The notes under the pieces: generated by a model
Told to the model about the DNA's origin: nothing
Seen by the model: only the letters and a program-made list of their open reading frames with translations
The model's database searches: none
Translations under genes and position numbers: made by a program
In this document: one piece after another, positions 1-7,451 of the stretch
How the letters are laid out: each line of letters begins with the position of its first letter
Numbering within the stretch: the stretch's first letter is position 1
From: VBCK01 sp035511515
GTDB lineage: Bacteria; Pseudomonadota; Gammaproteobacteria; Burkholderiales; Burkholderiaceae_F
Assembly: GCA_035511515.1 (NCBI GenBank)
Contig: DATKFG010000038.1
Location: forward strand, 1 to 28,717
Reading direction: 5' to 3'
Length of the DNA stretch: 28,717 nt

Positions 1-95
1 AGGCGCTCGCGAAGTACGTCGAGGCACTGAAGTACGCGCCGAACTGGAGGCAGCTCAAAGACGCTCGCGAGGCTGCCGCGAAGCAGAAGACCTAA
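1..95 (+). CDS. C-terminal end of a TPR-like protein (5' truncated by window)
   Basis: A frame open from base 3 encodes about 30 residues and stops at TAA 93-95. The peptide includes YVEALKYAPNWRQLKDAREA. The spacing of Ala, Leu, Tyr and the Pro-Asn-Trp turn fits the last helix pair of a tetratricopeptide repeat protein, a scaffold for protein-protein contacts. The rest of the gene lies outside the window, so neither the domain set nor the function can be stated. The roughly 250 bases that follow (96-351) hold no gene I can support. Confidence 0.5.
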   Translation, partial: ALAKYVEALKYAPNWRQLKDAREAAAKQKT

Positions 96-351
96 TCGGA
101 GTTCCCGGAAGCGGGCGCTCGCGAAAGTCAGCAGAGGGTCGACAAGGTGAAAAGCAGGTCGGCTTTCGGCGCGCGGCTACGTCCGCTGACTGCCGCACAC
201 CGATCATCGGATCCTCCAACGTCCGCAATTGCCCCTTGGAGCAACGTTTGGCAACATGGCGGAGCGGACCTCGCTGGCCGACGGAATCAGCCAGCAGCGG
301 GCTTCCAGGAGATCAGTTAGCCTTCCCGAAAGCCGCCAACCCGATCGCCAT

Positions 352-987
352 ATGTCTCACGTTGTCCTGTTGGGGGATTCGACCCTCGATAATGCCTCTT
401 ACACTGCGGGCGGGCCAGATGTCATCTCGCAAGTGCGGCAGTTGCTCCCACCCGGATGGAAAGCGACGCTTTCCGCCGTGGACGGCTCTACGACGGAGGA
501 CATTCCGGAGCAGCTAGAGTCGATGCCAGACGACGCGACGCACTTGATTCTGAGCATCGGAGGAAACAACGCGATCCTTCGAGCCGACATCCTCGAAAAA
601 CCTGTAGCGTCTACTGGCGAGGCATTCCACTTGCTGTCAGCGGTGGCGGAGGAGTTCGAGAAGCAGTACCGGAAGGCTCTAACGACTTGCCTCAGCCGTC
701 GACTTCCGCTAGCCGCTTGTACCATTTACCACGGCAACTTTGAAGACGAGGTGTTCCGACGGCGGGCGATTGTGGCGCTGACTCTATTCAACGACGCGAT
801 TGTCCGGTGCGCGGCGGAGCACCAACTCTTAGTAATCGACTTACGGTTTGTTTGCAACGCTCCGCTGGATTTCGCGAATCCGATCGAGCCCTCCGCGATT
901 GGGGGTGCCAAGATCGCGCGCGCCATAGTGACTGCGGTAATGGAACCTAGCGCGACCAAGCGCCGCTCGCAGATTGCTACATCGTAG
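352..987 (+). CDS. SGNH/GDSL-type hydrolase-like protein
   Basis: A 211-residue protein with no signal peptide, so probably cytoplasmic. Block I is VVLLGDSTLDN (Ser10 as candidate nucleophile) and block III is LSIGGNNA (residues 68-74), both typical of SGNH ester hydrolases. In block V, where the family normally has Asp-x-x-His, the sequence reads NPIEPSAIGG (176-185), with Asn and Glu in those places. The fold call is good, but activity and substrate are open. The frame extends upstream to a TTG at 229, but the ATG at 352 puts the first beta strand at the N terminus and is preferred, although no clear Shine-Dalgarno precedes it. The gene is visibly less GC-rich than those to its right, which may point to transfer or weak selection. 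Confidence 0.72.
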   Translation: MSHVVLLGDSTLDNASYTAGGPDVISQVRQLLPPGWKATLSAVDGSTTEDIPEQLESMPDDATHLILSIGGNNAILRADILEKPVASTGEAFHLLSAVAEEFEKQYRKALTTCLSRRLPLAACTIYHGNFEDEVFRRRAIVALTLFNDAIVRCAAEHQLLVIDLRFVCNAPLDFANPIEPSAIGGAKIARAIVTAVMEPSATKRRSQIATS

Positions 988-1068
988 CCGTAGAGCGGGC
1001 ACAGCCCACGCGCAGAGAGTAGCTCGCCCGAAAGCGGTCCTTATTGAAACTCTGCTTTGGGTCGCGAG

Positions 1069-1090
1069 AGGGCCTGCGAGCCCTAATTTT
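1069..1090 (+). terminator. Possible weak terminator after the SGNH gene
   Basis: A 5-bp perfect stem (AGGGC/GCCCT, 1069-1073 and 1080-1084) with a 6-base loop is followed by AATTTT. It sits about 80 bases after the stop of the SGNH-like gene. The stem is short, so this is only a candidate. The remainder of 988-1266 shows nothing else recognisable. Confidence 0.25.
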
Positions 1091-1266
1091 CGAGCGCCGA
1101 AACCGGACGTACGATTTCGGATCTTGACGCAATCGCGGTAACTGCTGTTGCTCTCCTGTCTCGACCGAAGTGCCCATCCCCATTGTCGGGTGGCGACTAT
1201 TTGCCTAGCCTCCGAGGTTCAGCACTCGCAGCAGGTCGAATCGAACCGCCAACTGGGGAGAGAGTC

Positions 1267-1878
1267 ATGTCCTTTCGAAGGAACATCGAGATCCGGGCAG
1301 TCGCGGTATTCGCCGCCTTGACGTTGCCGCTGGCTGCGCTGGCGGAAAGCACACCGGTCGTCATCAAGAACACCACGGCCAATCCGGTGCCGGTCGTTGG
1401 AAACGTGAATGCCACGGTCCAGGGAACGCCGAACGTGAACGCAACGATCAGCGGCACGCCGACGGTCAATATCGGCACGATGCCGGCCGCGCCGAATCCG
1501 GAAAAGTCGCCCTTTTACATCCAATACGGGACCGCCGGCGGCGCCAGCATCCAATCGCAGTTTGGATTTATTTCTCCCAACACGATATTCGTCATCGAGA
1601 GCGAGTCGGCGTATTGCTTCGTGACCCAGGGAACCCAGCTCCTGTACGCATTCGTGGGCGGGTCCGAGGGCTCGCTTTACCTGCCGTTTCAAAAGACCGG
1701 TACGGACGGAAACTACGACTACTACACCGCTACGCTCCCGAACCGGATGTATGCCCAAGGCAATGGCACGGGCGCGGGGGATCTGTTCTTCGATTTCTTT
1801 GGACACCCTGCAGCCGGGACAACGCCGGTGACGAACTGCAGCATTTATCTGATGGGGCACCTCGTCGCCCTTCCGTAA
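1267..1878 (+). CDS. Secreted protein of unknown function with short N-terminal repeats
   Basis: A 203-residue protein. The ATG at 1267 is preceded by GGGGAGAGAGTC, a good ribosome binding site, so upstream in-frame starts are rejected. A Sec signal peptide is clear: a charged MSFRRNIEIR, a hydrophobic core, then ALAES around residue 26. The mature N terminus carries an imperfect repeat of the form NVNATxxGTP (about residues 44-68), a pattern seen in secreted or surface proteins with beta-solenoid-like linkers. The rest is rich in Gly, Tyr, Phe and Thr, has two Cys, and looks like a small beta-rich domain. I do not recognise the family. It is probably periplasmic or extracellular. Confidence 0.65.
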   Translation: MSFRRNIEIRAVAVFAALTLPLAALAESTPVVIKNTTANPVPVVGNVNATVQGTPNVNATISGTPTVNIGTMPAAPNPEKSPFYIQYGTAGGASIQSQFGFISPNTIFVIESESAYCFVTQGTQLLYAFVGGSEGSLYLPFQKTGTDGNYDYYTATLPNRMYAQGNGTGAGDLFFDFFGHPAAGTTPVTNCSIYLMGHLVALP

Positions 1879-1972
1879 CCGGGGCGCCGAATTCGGCTTC
1901 TATCGGATCTGGACTTGATCGCGACGACCGGACCGAAACCGGGGCATCTAACAACAACGACGTGGGGCGCGG

Positions 1973-2160
1973 ATGAAACTCCTGAACGAGAAGCTGATCA
2001 GCGTGCTCTTGCTCGGCGTCGCATTCATTTCTATCCACCAGCGAACGTGTTCCATGGCAAGGACGAGCGCATGGGCGTGAAGTCGTTCTACGACGGATTG
2101 GAATACCTGTATCGACTCGTGAAGCGTCTGTCTTTGGCAAATTCAGCTTCGCCGCGCTAG
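1973..2160 (+). pseudogene. Possible frameshifted small membrane protein gene
   Basis: The ATG at 1973 opens a frame whose start, MKLLNEKLISVLLLGVAFIS, is a convincing signal anchor or transmembrane segment. It then runs into TGA at 2078-2080 after unconvincing sequence. The neighbouring frame reads VFHGKDERMGVKSFYDGLEY and onward to a stop at 2160, and looks like the natural continuation. A single-base shift around 2040-2060 would join the two into a protein of about 60 residues. It may instead be a true 35-residue membrane peptide with chance coding downstream. The stop overlaps the convergent S9 peptidase stop by 4 bases. Confidence 0.3.
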
Positions 2161-4055
2161 TCCGGCGGGTTGTACTTGCGCAGGAACGCGACCGTCGCCT
2201 GCAGCATCTGCAGCCGGGTCTCGCTGCGGGACAGCCAGTGATCCTCGCGTTTGAGCTTGACGAACTCGACGGTCTTTCTCGCATGGCGTAGAGCATCGTA
2301 CATGTCGTCGCTCTGGCCATACGGAACCACCGTGTCGTCCTTGCCGTGGACTAGCAGTACCGGCGCGTTTACCGATTCGACGTGGCGGATGGGCGAGATC
2401 TGTGTCAGCACTGGGTCGTCCGGCCCGGTGACGCCCATGTAACGGTCCCAAAAGCGCTGCTCGCGGCTGTCCTCATCGGAATGCTTCTCGTTGACGTGCT
2501 TGAGCATTTTCCTCAAGTCCGAAATACCCGCAACCGACACCGCGCATCGGTACACGCCCGGTTCGAGCGTCACGCCGGCCAGCGCAGCGTAGCCCCCGTA
2601 ACTCGCCCCGACCACGCACACCCGAGCCGGATCGGCGAGACCCTCCTTAGCAAGGTAACGCACTCCGTCGGACAGGTCGGTCTGCATCTTGCGACCGAAC
2701 TCGCCGAATCCGGCCGCCAGGAAGTGGTCGTTGATCGTCGAGCCGCGGAAGTTCGGTTGCAGGACGGCGTATCCCTGCTCGGCTAGGGCCTGCGCCCACC
2801 AATCGAAATGCGCGCTATCGCGCGCGTGCGGTCCCCCGTGCACCAGCACGACCAGCGCCAAACTCCTGGCTTCGCGTCCCCGGGGCAAAGTCAGGTAGGC
2901 GGGAATCGGAAGACTGTCGCCGGCCGGATATGTGATGCGGCGGACCTCCAGCGCCTCCGTGATCCCGTCGTAGACATCGCCGACCCAATCTGCCTTGTCC
3001 GTGTAGAGATTGACGAGCTCGTACTGATACCCGAATTTCGGTCCATCCACGAGCACCAGGACCTTCTTTAAATCGCCGGAAGCAGACACGAAACGCACAT
3101 GATCGCCCTTGAAGGCCTGGACGATGGCGTCCCAGTGAGCCTGCATCGGGGCGTCGAAAAACACGTAGCGCAGGTCATCCTCCGGATACGAGCCGCCGAT
3201 GAGCCGGTTGGTGGCGGGGTCCTCTATGGGATGGTCCAGCGACCTGCCCTCGGCCAACGATGGACCCAGGCTGCCATCTTTCAACGCCAGCAGCTTCCAA
3301 ACACCTTCGCCTTGCTCGCCCACTTCCATCAACACGGTATCCGCTGTAGGACCGAATCCGAGGAACCGCGGAAAATCAATGGTCGCCTCGCCACCGGCGA
3401 TCTTCTTCCACCCTGCCTCCGGACGAATCCATATGGACCACTGGTGCTTCTTCTCGGAATAGAACTGCTCGGCAACCACTCTCCCGTTCGCATCGATCAG
3501 CCAATCCAGGCTGTCGTCTTCCCGATCCGAGGAGACAATCGCCTCCCCTGTATCCACGTCGATCCCTCTGAGGAGGTGGTGGACATAACCATCCTTCGAA
3601 AAGCCGCTTGGGAAAAACAGAACCACGCGCCCGTTGACACGGCGAGCCACAACGCGCCCGCCGATGAACCCGAGAATCGGAATCGACGTGTTCCTAAATA
3701 CGTTGTAAACCCTGAGCTTCAACCATTCGAACCGGGTGCCACCGTCGTTTTCCGTTGTGGACGTGACGATCATCAGGCGATTGTCATCGATCCATTCGAC
3801 CTTGCGTATCTTTTGCCCTTGGATGCGCTCGACGCCGAGAAGCTTGCGATCGAGAAGCGACCGGACCGCGATGGCGCGCTCTTCATCGACCGCGCGTACG
3901 AAAGCGATTCGGGTGCCGTCGGGCGACAGGCAAACCTTGTCCAGTGCCGGAAGCCGCCCGTACACCTCCAGCGGAACCGCGGGGGAGGCAGCGGCCGCAC
4001 TCAGCGAGGCGAGCAGCACGAGGAGCGCGGCGCAGGCGGCAGGCAGCGGGGGCAT
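2157..4055 (-). CDS. S9 family peptidase (prolyl oligopeptidase/acylaminoacyl peptidase type), exported
   Basis: A 632-residue serine peptidase. An N-terminal signal peptide (MPPLPAACAALLVLLASLSA) predicts export to the periplasm. Residues of roughly 30-370 form the beta-propeller expected of S9 enzymes (for example VCLSPDGTRIAFVRA), and the alpha/beta hydrolase domain follows. The nucleophile is Ser485 in GASYGGY, the Asp lies in KDDTVVP (573-574) and the His in EDHWLS (His606). The family cleaves short peptides, often after Pro or from blocked N termini. The frame is open to another ATG at 4109, 18 residues upstream. Neither start has a good Shine-Dalgarno; 4055 is chosen because it gives a normal-length signal peptide. 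The gene is monocistronic by spacing. Confidence 0.9.
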   Translation of the reverse strand: MPPLPAACAALLVLLASLSAAAASPAVPLEVYGRLPALDKVCLSPDGTRIAFVRAVDEERAIAVRSLLDRKLLGVERIQGQKIRKVEWIDDNRLMIVTSTTENDGGTRFEWLKLRVYNVFRNTSIPILGFIGGRVVARRVNGRVVLFFPSGFSKDGYVHHLLRGIDVDTGEAIVSSDREDDSLDWLIDANGRVVAEQFYSEKKHQWSIWIRPEAGWKKIAGGEATIDFPRFLGFGPTADTVLMEVGEQGEGVWKLLALKDGSLGPSLAEGRSLDHPIEDPATNRLIGGSYPEDDLRYVFFDAPMQAHWDAIVQAFKGDHVRFVSASGDLKKVLVLVDGPKFGYQYELVNLYTDKADWVGDVYDGITEALEVRRITYPAGDSLPIPAYLTLPRGREARSLALVVLVHGGPHARDSAHFDWWAQALAEQGYAVLQPNFRGSTINDHFLAAGFGEFGRKMQTDLSDGVRYLAKEGLADPARVCVVGASYGGYAALAGVTLEPGVYRCAVSVAGISDLRKMLKHVNEKHSDEDSREQRFWDRYMGVTGPDDPVLTQISPIRHVESVNAPVLLVHGKDDTVVPYGQSDDMYDALRHARKTVEFVKLKREDHWLSRSETRLQMLQATVAFLRKYNPPD

Positions 4056-4200
4056 TCGCGGCAACACCGATTGCAGCGGCAAGCTGCGAAAGCGACATTG
4101 TCGCCACAACGAGGGACAAAAACAACGACTCGAGTGCAGCGATTAAGCCGCGGCCAACCCGGCCTCGAGACCGGCAACGAGCTCGAACGCCCGGGACCGG

Positions 4201-4797
4201 CTAGGCGATCTCCCGCTCAAGCTCCGCGAAGGTCTGCGCCGCGGCCAGGCCGGTCGCGGCCGTTCCCAGCAGCATCTGGATGCGCGCACCCGAGAACAGG
4301 CCCCGCACGTGCCACGTTTCCTTGTCCTTCGGGCGCTCCACCACCACCAGGTAGCGCAGACCCATGTCGGACATCAGCGAGGCCATATCGCCGATGGTCA
4401 GGCGGGCCACGTCGGCGTGGTGCAGCACCTGCCATTGCGTGACCGGCTCCATGATGTTCTCGACCGCCACGTCGCGCCAGGCGGTGGTCGTGCGGGAGCC
4501 GTCGATCGACTGCATGTACTGGATCGGCTTTTCTCCCTGGATGTCGTACGAGGTCACCGATCCGACCAGCGCGCGGCGCTCATCGACCACGAAAGCGAAG
4601 CGCGCCCCCGAAAGCTTCATCTGTTGCAGCGCCGCCTCGATCGAGGCCGACGCCGGCGTCGTGATCATCGGGCCGGTCCTGAAATCGGTCATTACCAGCG
4701 ATGCGGGCTCGTCCGGACCTACGCATGCGTAGTCCCTCTGCGAGCCGGGCATCATCAACGGTCCCTGCGGAGACTGCAGCAGCGTGCGCCGATTCAT
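4201..4797 (-). CDS. CBS-domain-pair protein
   Basis: A 198-residue protein with two CBS motifs. The first spans about residues 40-100 (VMTDFRTGPMITTPASASIE, then FAFVVDERRALVGSVTSYDI). The second spans about 110-180 (VENIMEPVTQWQVLHHADVA, then LRYLVVVER). CBS pairs bind adenosyl ligands such as AMP, ATP or SAM and control a partner protein. Here the pair stands alone with no enzyme domain, so the partner is unknown. The start at 4797 is fixed by a strong site, AGGAGGGATCACG, just upstream. The 174-base gap to the upstream cupin gene suggests its own promoter. Confidence 0.85.
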   Translation of the reverse strand: MNRRTLLQSPQGPLMMPGSQRDYACVGPDEPASLVMTDFRTGPMITTPASASIEAALQQMKLSGARFAFVVDERRALVGSVTSYDIQGEKPIQYMQSIDGSRTTTAWRDVAVENIMEPVTQWQVLHHADVARLTIGDMASLMSDMGLRYLVVVERPKDKETWHVRGLFSGARIQMLLGTAATGLAAAQTFAELEREIA

Positions 4798-4971
4798 CGT
4801 GATCCCTCCTGCATTGTCGGCTGCGCGCCGTTCGGCCGCGCGCAAAATCCATGCTTCGACTCTATCCGGACGGACTTGGTTCCTCAAGTCGTCCGGAGGG
4901 TCTAGTTGCGCTGCCGGTGGTAAACACCCGCACGAGGCCGCTCCAATTTCACCCGTTTTTACGCGGGAGAT

Positions 4972-5418
4972 TCAGGTACGGATGAACGCTGCGAGCACCG
5001 GATCGGCGCGCAGTTGCGCGATCTGCTCCGCGCTCGGCAGTTGCGGCCGATCCCGCTCCCGGCTCACCAGGCACAGGAAGCCCAGCGCCGCCTCATCGCT
5101 TGCGCGGAACTGATGCCATGTCAGCGGCGGCACACATACCAGGTCGCGCTCGCCCACCTCGTAGACCTTCTCGCCGACCAGGCAGCGCCCGGCGCCGTGC
5201 AGCACCATCACCGCGTGCGTGTGCTCGTGGCGCTCCAACGTCGTGTAACCCGCCGGCGCGACTTCGAAATAACGCCACTGCGCTCCGCCCGCGTCCTCGA
5301 ACAGCACCTGGCGCGTGACGCTCTGAAACGGTGCCTCGTCCTCCTTCTTGTAGTGCAGGATCTGGACGCGTTCCCAGCGTCCCGGTTCGACCGCCTTGCG
5401 CAATACCGGCTCGCTCAT
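4972..5418 (-). CDS. Cupin-domain protein, partner of the RuBisCO-like protein
   Basis: A 148-residue single-domain cupin. The metal-site motif RHEHTH gives His64, His66 and His68, and the second motif VPPLTWHQF gives His102. Glycines fall at the expected beta turns. The usual Glu of motif 1 is not evident. The gene starts 20 bases after the stop of the RuBisCO-like gene on the same strand, so the two are almost certainly co-transcribed. In Rhodospirillum rubrum a cupin encoded beside the RuBisCO-like protein removes methanethiol from 1-methylthioxylulose 5-phosphate to give 1-deoxyxylulose 5-phosphate. The same job is a reasonable inference here but is not proved by the motif alone. Confidence 0.85.
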   Translation of the reverse strand: MSEPVLRKAVEPGRWERVQILHYKKEDEAPFQSVTRQVLFEDAGGAQWRYFEVAPAGYTTLERHEHTHAVMVLHGAGRCLVGEKVYEVGERDLVCVPPLTWHQFRASDEAALGFLCLVSRERDRPQLPSAEQIAQLRADPVLAAFIRT

Positions 5419-5438
5419 GGTGCCCGCTCCGCTCCAGT

Positions 5439-6578
5439 TCAGTGCGCTAAGGCGCCGCCCTGGCGCACACGCTCGACGAAGGCGGCGGCACGCGCCAGCA
5501 CCGAATCGCCAGGCGTAACCGCCCCGGCCAGAAGATGCCCGCCGATCAGCAGCATCACGTCGTTGCCGAACTGTCGAATCATTTCGTCGACCCGCTCCGT
5601 TGCCATCCCTCCGGCCGGCACCGGCAGGATCGGCGGCACGTGTCCCAGATTTTCGCGCGCGCGATCCGCGATCGCCAGGCAGGTGGCGCGATCATAGGAG
5701 AAGCGGCCTGCGAAGTTCGGGAAGATGGTCGCATCGGCGCCGAACAGCCGGAACAGGCGCCCCAGGAGCAGGTCAGGCGCGATGCGCACGTTTCCCGCGA
5801 AAGCGGGGTGGGCCAGGATCGGTACGCCTGCTTCTTCACGCACCAGTTCCACCAGCGTCGGCACACCGCACAGCATCGGACAGACCAGCACGGCGCCGAC
5901 GCCCTCGTCACGCGCAACGCGCAGCTGCTCGCGCAGTCGCCTGGGACCGCCCGACAGCGTCGGCGCGTACAGCGCGCGCCGGCCGGACGCGGCGGCGCCC
6001 CGGATCGCTTTCTGTATGGCCGCCACGCGCGGCGCGAAGCGCGCGTAGTCCTGGTCGGCGATGCCGTGGTCGTCCTTGATCACGTCGATGCCGGCCAGCG
6101 CGAAGGTCGCCGCGAGCTCGGCGAGCTGCTGGGGCGACTGGCCCTGGGGTTTCAACGCGGTGCAGGTCAGCGGCCGCGCCGCTGCGCCCTGCAGCCCCAG
6201 CGCGCGCCGCCATCCGTCCAGTCCGAAGCGCGGCCCCGGCAGCGCCTGCAGCAGCTCGCGGTCCGGTTCGAAGGCGCGCAGCTCCACGTCGGGCTGCAGC
6301 GAGCAGTTGCCGAACAGCATGTTCAGCAGCTGGCCCGCCTCCAGCCCGGTGGTGCGCGTGGCGAACGACAGCGTCACATCGAAGGTGCCCTCGCCCGCCG
6401 GCTCGATCGAGGCCACGCGCGCCACCACCCGGTCGCGGACGAAGTCCTGGGTGACGGCGGCCAGCGGCATCTCGATGCTCTGCTCCAGCGCAAGGGCCTG
6501 CGCGCGTGCCTGGATTTCGCGGCCATCGGCGCGCACGCGATAGGTCGCGCCGAACCGTTCGGGGTCGTGGTTGCGCAT
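5439..6578 (-). CDS. RuBisCO-like protein (form IV large-subunit homologue)
   Basis: A 379-residue protein of the RuBisCO large-subunit superfamily, shorter than the roughly 470 residues of true RuBisCO. The motif equivalent to the loop 1 lysine is ALKPQGQS (Lys143, with Gln145 in place of the second lysine). The metal-binding motif is GIDVIKDDHG (Lys168, Asp169, Asp170, His171), where true RuBisCO has KDDE. PAGGM (321-325) replaces SGGI. These changes exclude carboxylation and point to an enolase or isomerase of the form IV group. Combined with the adjacent cupin, the closest known role is 1,3-isomerisation of 5-methylthioribulose 1-phosphate in the R. rubrum methylthioadenosine shunt. The ATG at 6578 is used; a TTG at 6605 is the only in-frame alternative upstream. 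Confidence 0.88.
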   Translation of the reverse strand: MRNHDPERFGATYRVRADGREIQARAQALALEQSIEMPLAAVTQDFVRDRVVARVASIEPAGEGTFDVTLSFATRTTGLEAGQLLNMLFGNCSLQPDVELRAFEPDRELLQALPGPRFGLDGWRRALGLQGAAARPLTCTALKPQGQSPQQLAELAATFALAGIDVIKDDHGIADQDYARFAPRVAAIQKAIRGAAASGRRALYAPTLSGGPRRLREQLRVARDEGVGAVLVCPMLCGVPTLVELVREEAGVPILAHPAFAGNVRIAPDLLLGRLFRLFGADATIFPNFAGRFSYDRATCLAIADRARENLGHVPPILPVPAGGMATERVDEMIRQFGNDVMLLIGGHLLAGAVTPGDSVLARAAAFVERVRQGGALAH

Positions 6579-6631
6579 TCGCGTATCGTACGAAGGTTGC
6601 CGCAATCTGCAAGTCGGCCCGACGCGAGACG

Positions 6632-7447
6632 ATGCTCCGCCCCATCCGGTTGCTCACGGTGTGCACGGTCCTGCTGGCGCCGGCGGTGCAGGCTCAGGCG
6701 CCCTCCTCGGTGTTCCTGGAGGACCTGACCTGGACCGAGCTGCGGGCGGCGATCGATGCGGGCGCGACCACGGCCATCATCCCGATCGGCGGCACCGAGC
6801 AGAGCGGCCCGGCGATCGTGCTGGGCAAGCACAACAAGCGGGTCAGGTTCCTGGCCGGAAAAATCGCCCAGGCGCTGGGCAACGCGATCGTCGCGCCCGT
6901 GATCGCGTACGCACCGGAGGGGCGTATCGACCCGCCTTCCTCGCACATGCGTTTTGCCGGGACCCTGTCGATGCCCGACGAGCCGTTCGAGCGCACGCTG
7001 GAGTATGCGGCGCGCAGCCTGCGGGTACACGGCTTCCGGGACATCGTGCTGCTGGGCGATCACGGCGGCTATCAGCGCGACCTGGCGCTCGTGGCCGACA
7101 AGCTGAACCACGAGTGGGCCGCTTCGGCCACGCGCGTGCACGCCGTGGCGGACTACTACCGGGCGGGCGACCAGGGCTTTGCGGCGCTGCTGCGCGCGCG
7201 CGGCTTTCGCGACGACGAGATCGGCTCGCACGCCGCGCTGGCCGACACCTCGCTGATGCTGGCGATCGACCCCGGCGCGGTGCGCACCGACCTTCTGAAA
7301 GGCGCAACCGCGCCGGGGCCCGCGCAGGGCGTGTATGGGGGCGATCCGCGCCGCGCCAGCGCGGAGCTGGGCCAGCTCGGCGTGGATCTGATCGTTTCCA
7401 ACAGCGTGACCGCGATCCGCGCCCGCGTGGCGCGGCGCTCACCGTAG
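6632..7447 (+). CDS. Exported creatininase-family protein with altered metal site
   Basis: A 271-residue protein with a signal peptide (MLRPIRLLTVCTVLLAPAVQ, then AQA). The creatininase fold is shown by IPIGGTEQSGP (50-60), GDHGGYQ (142-148) and GSHAALADTSLML. In creatininase the metal ligands come from EQHGPH, a following Asp, NGHGG and HAGE. Here the first motif is EQSGPA with His67 at the Asp position, and the last is HAAL. Glu56 and His144 are kept. The family hydrolyses cyclic amides and related bonds. Because the ligands differ, this one may use another metal set or substrate. It shares a 53-base divergent promoter region with the RuBisCO-like gene and is followed 4 bases later by the beta-propeller gene. 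Confidence 0.82.
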   Translation: MLRPIRLLTVCTVLLAPAVQAQAPSSVFLEDLTWTELRAAIDAGATTAIIPIGGTEQSGPAIVLGKHNKRVRFLAGKIAQALGNAIVAPVIAYAPEGRIDPPSSHMRFAGTLSMPDEPFERTLEYAARSLRVHGFRDIVLLGDHGGYQRDLALVADKLNHEWAASATRVHAVADYYRAGDQGFAALLRARGFRDDEIGSHAALADTSLMLAIDPGAVRTDLLKGATAPGPAQGVYGGDPRRASAELGQLGVDLIVSNSVTAIRARVARRSP

Positions 7448-7451
7448 AGCA

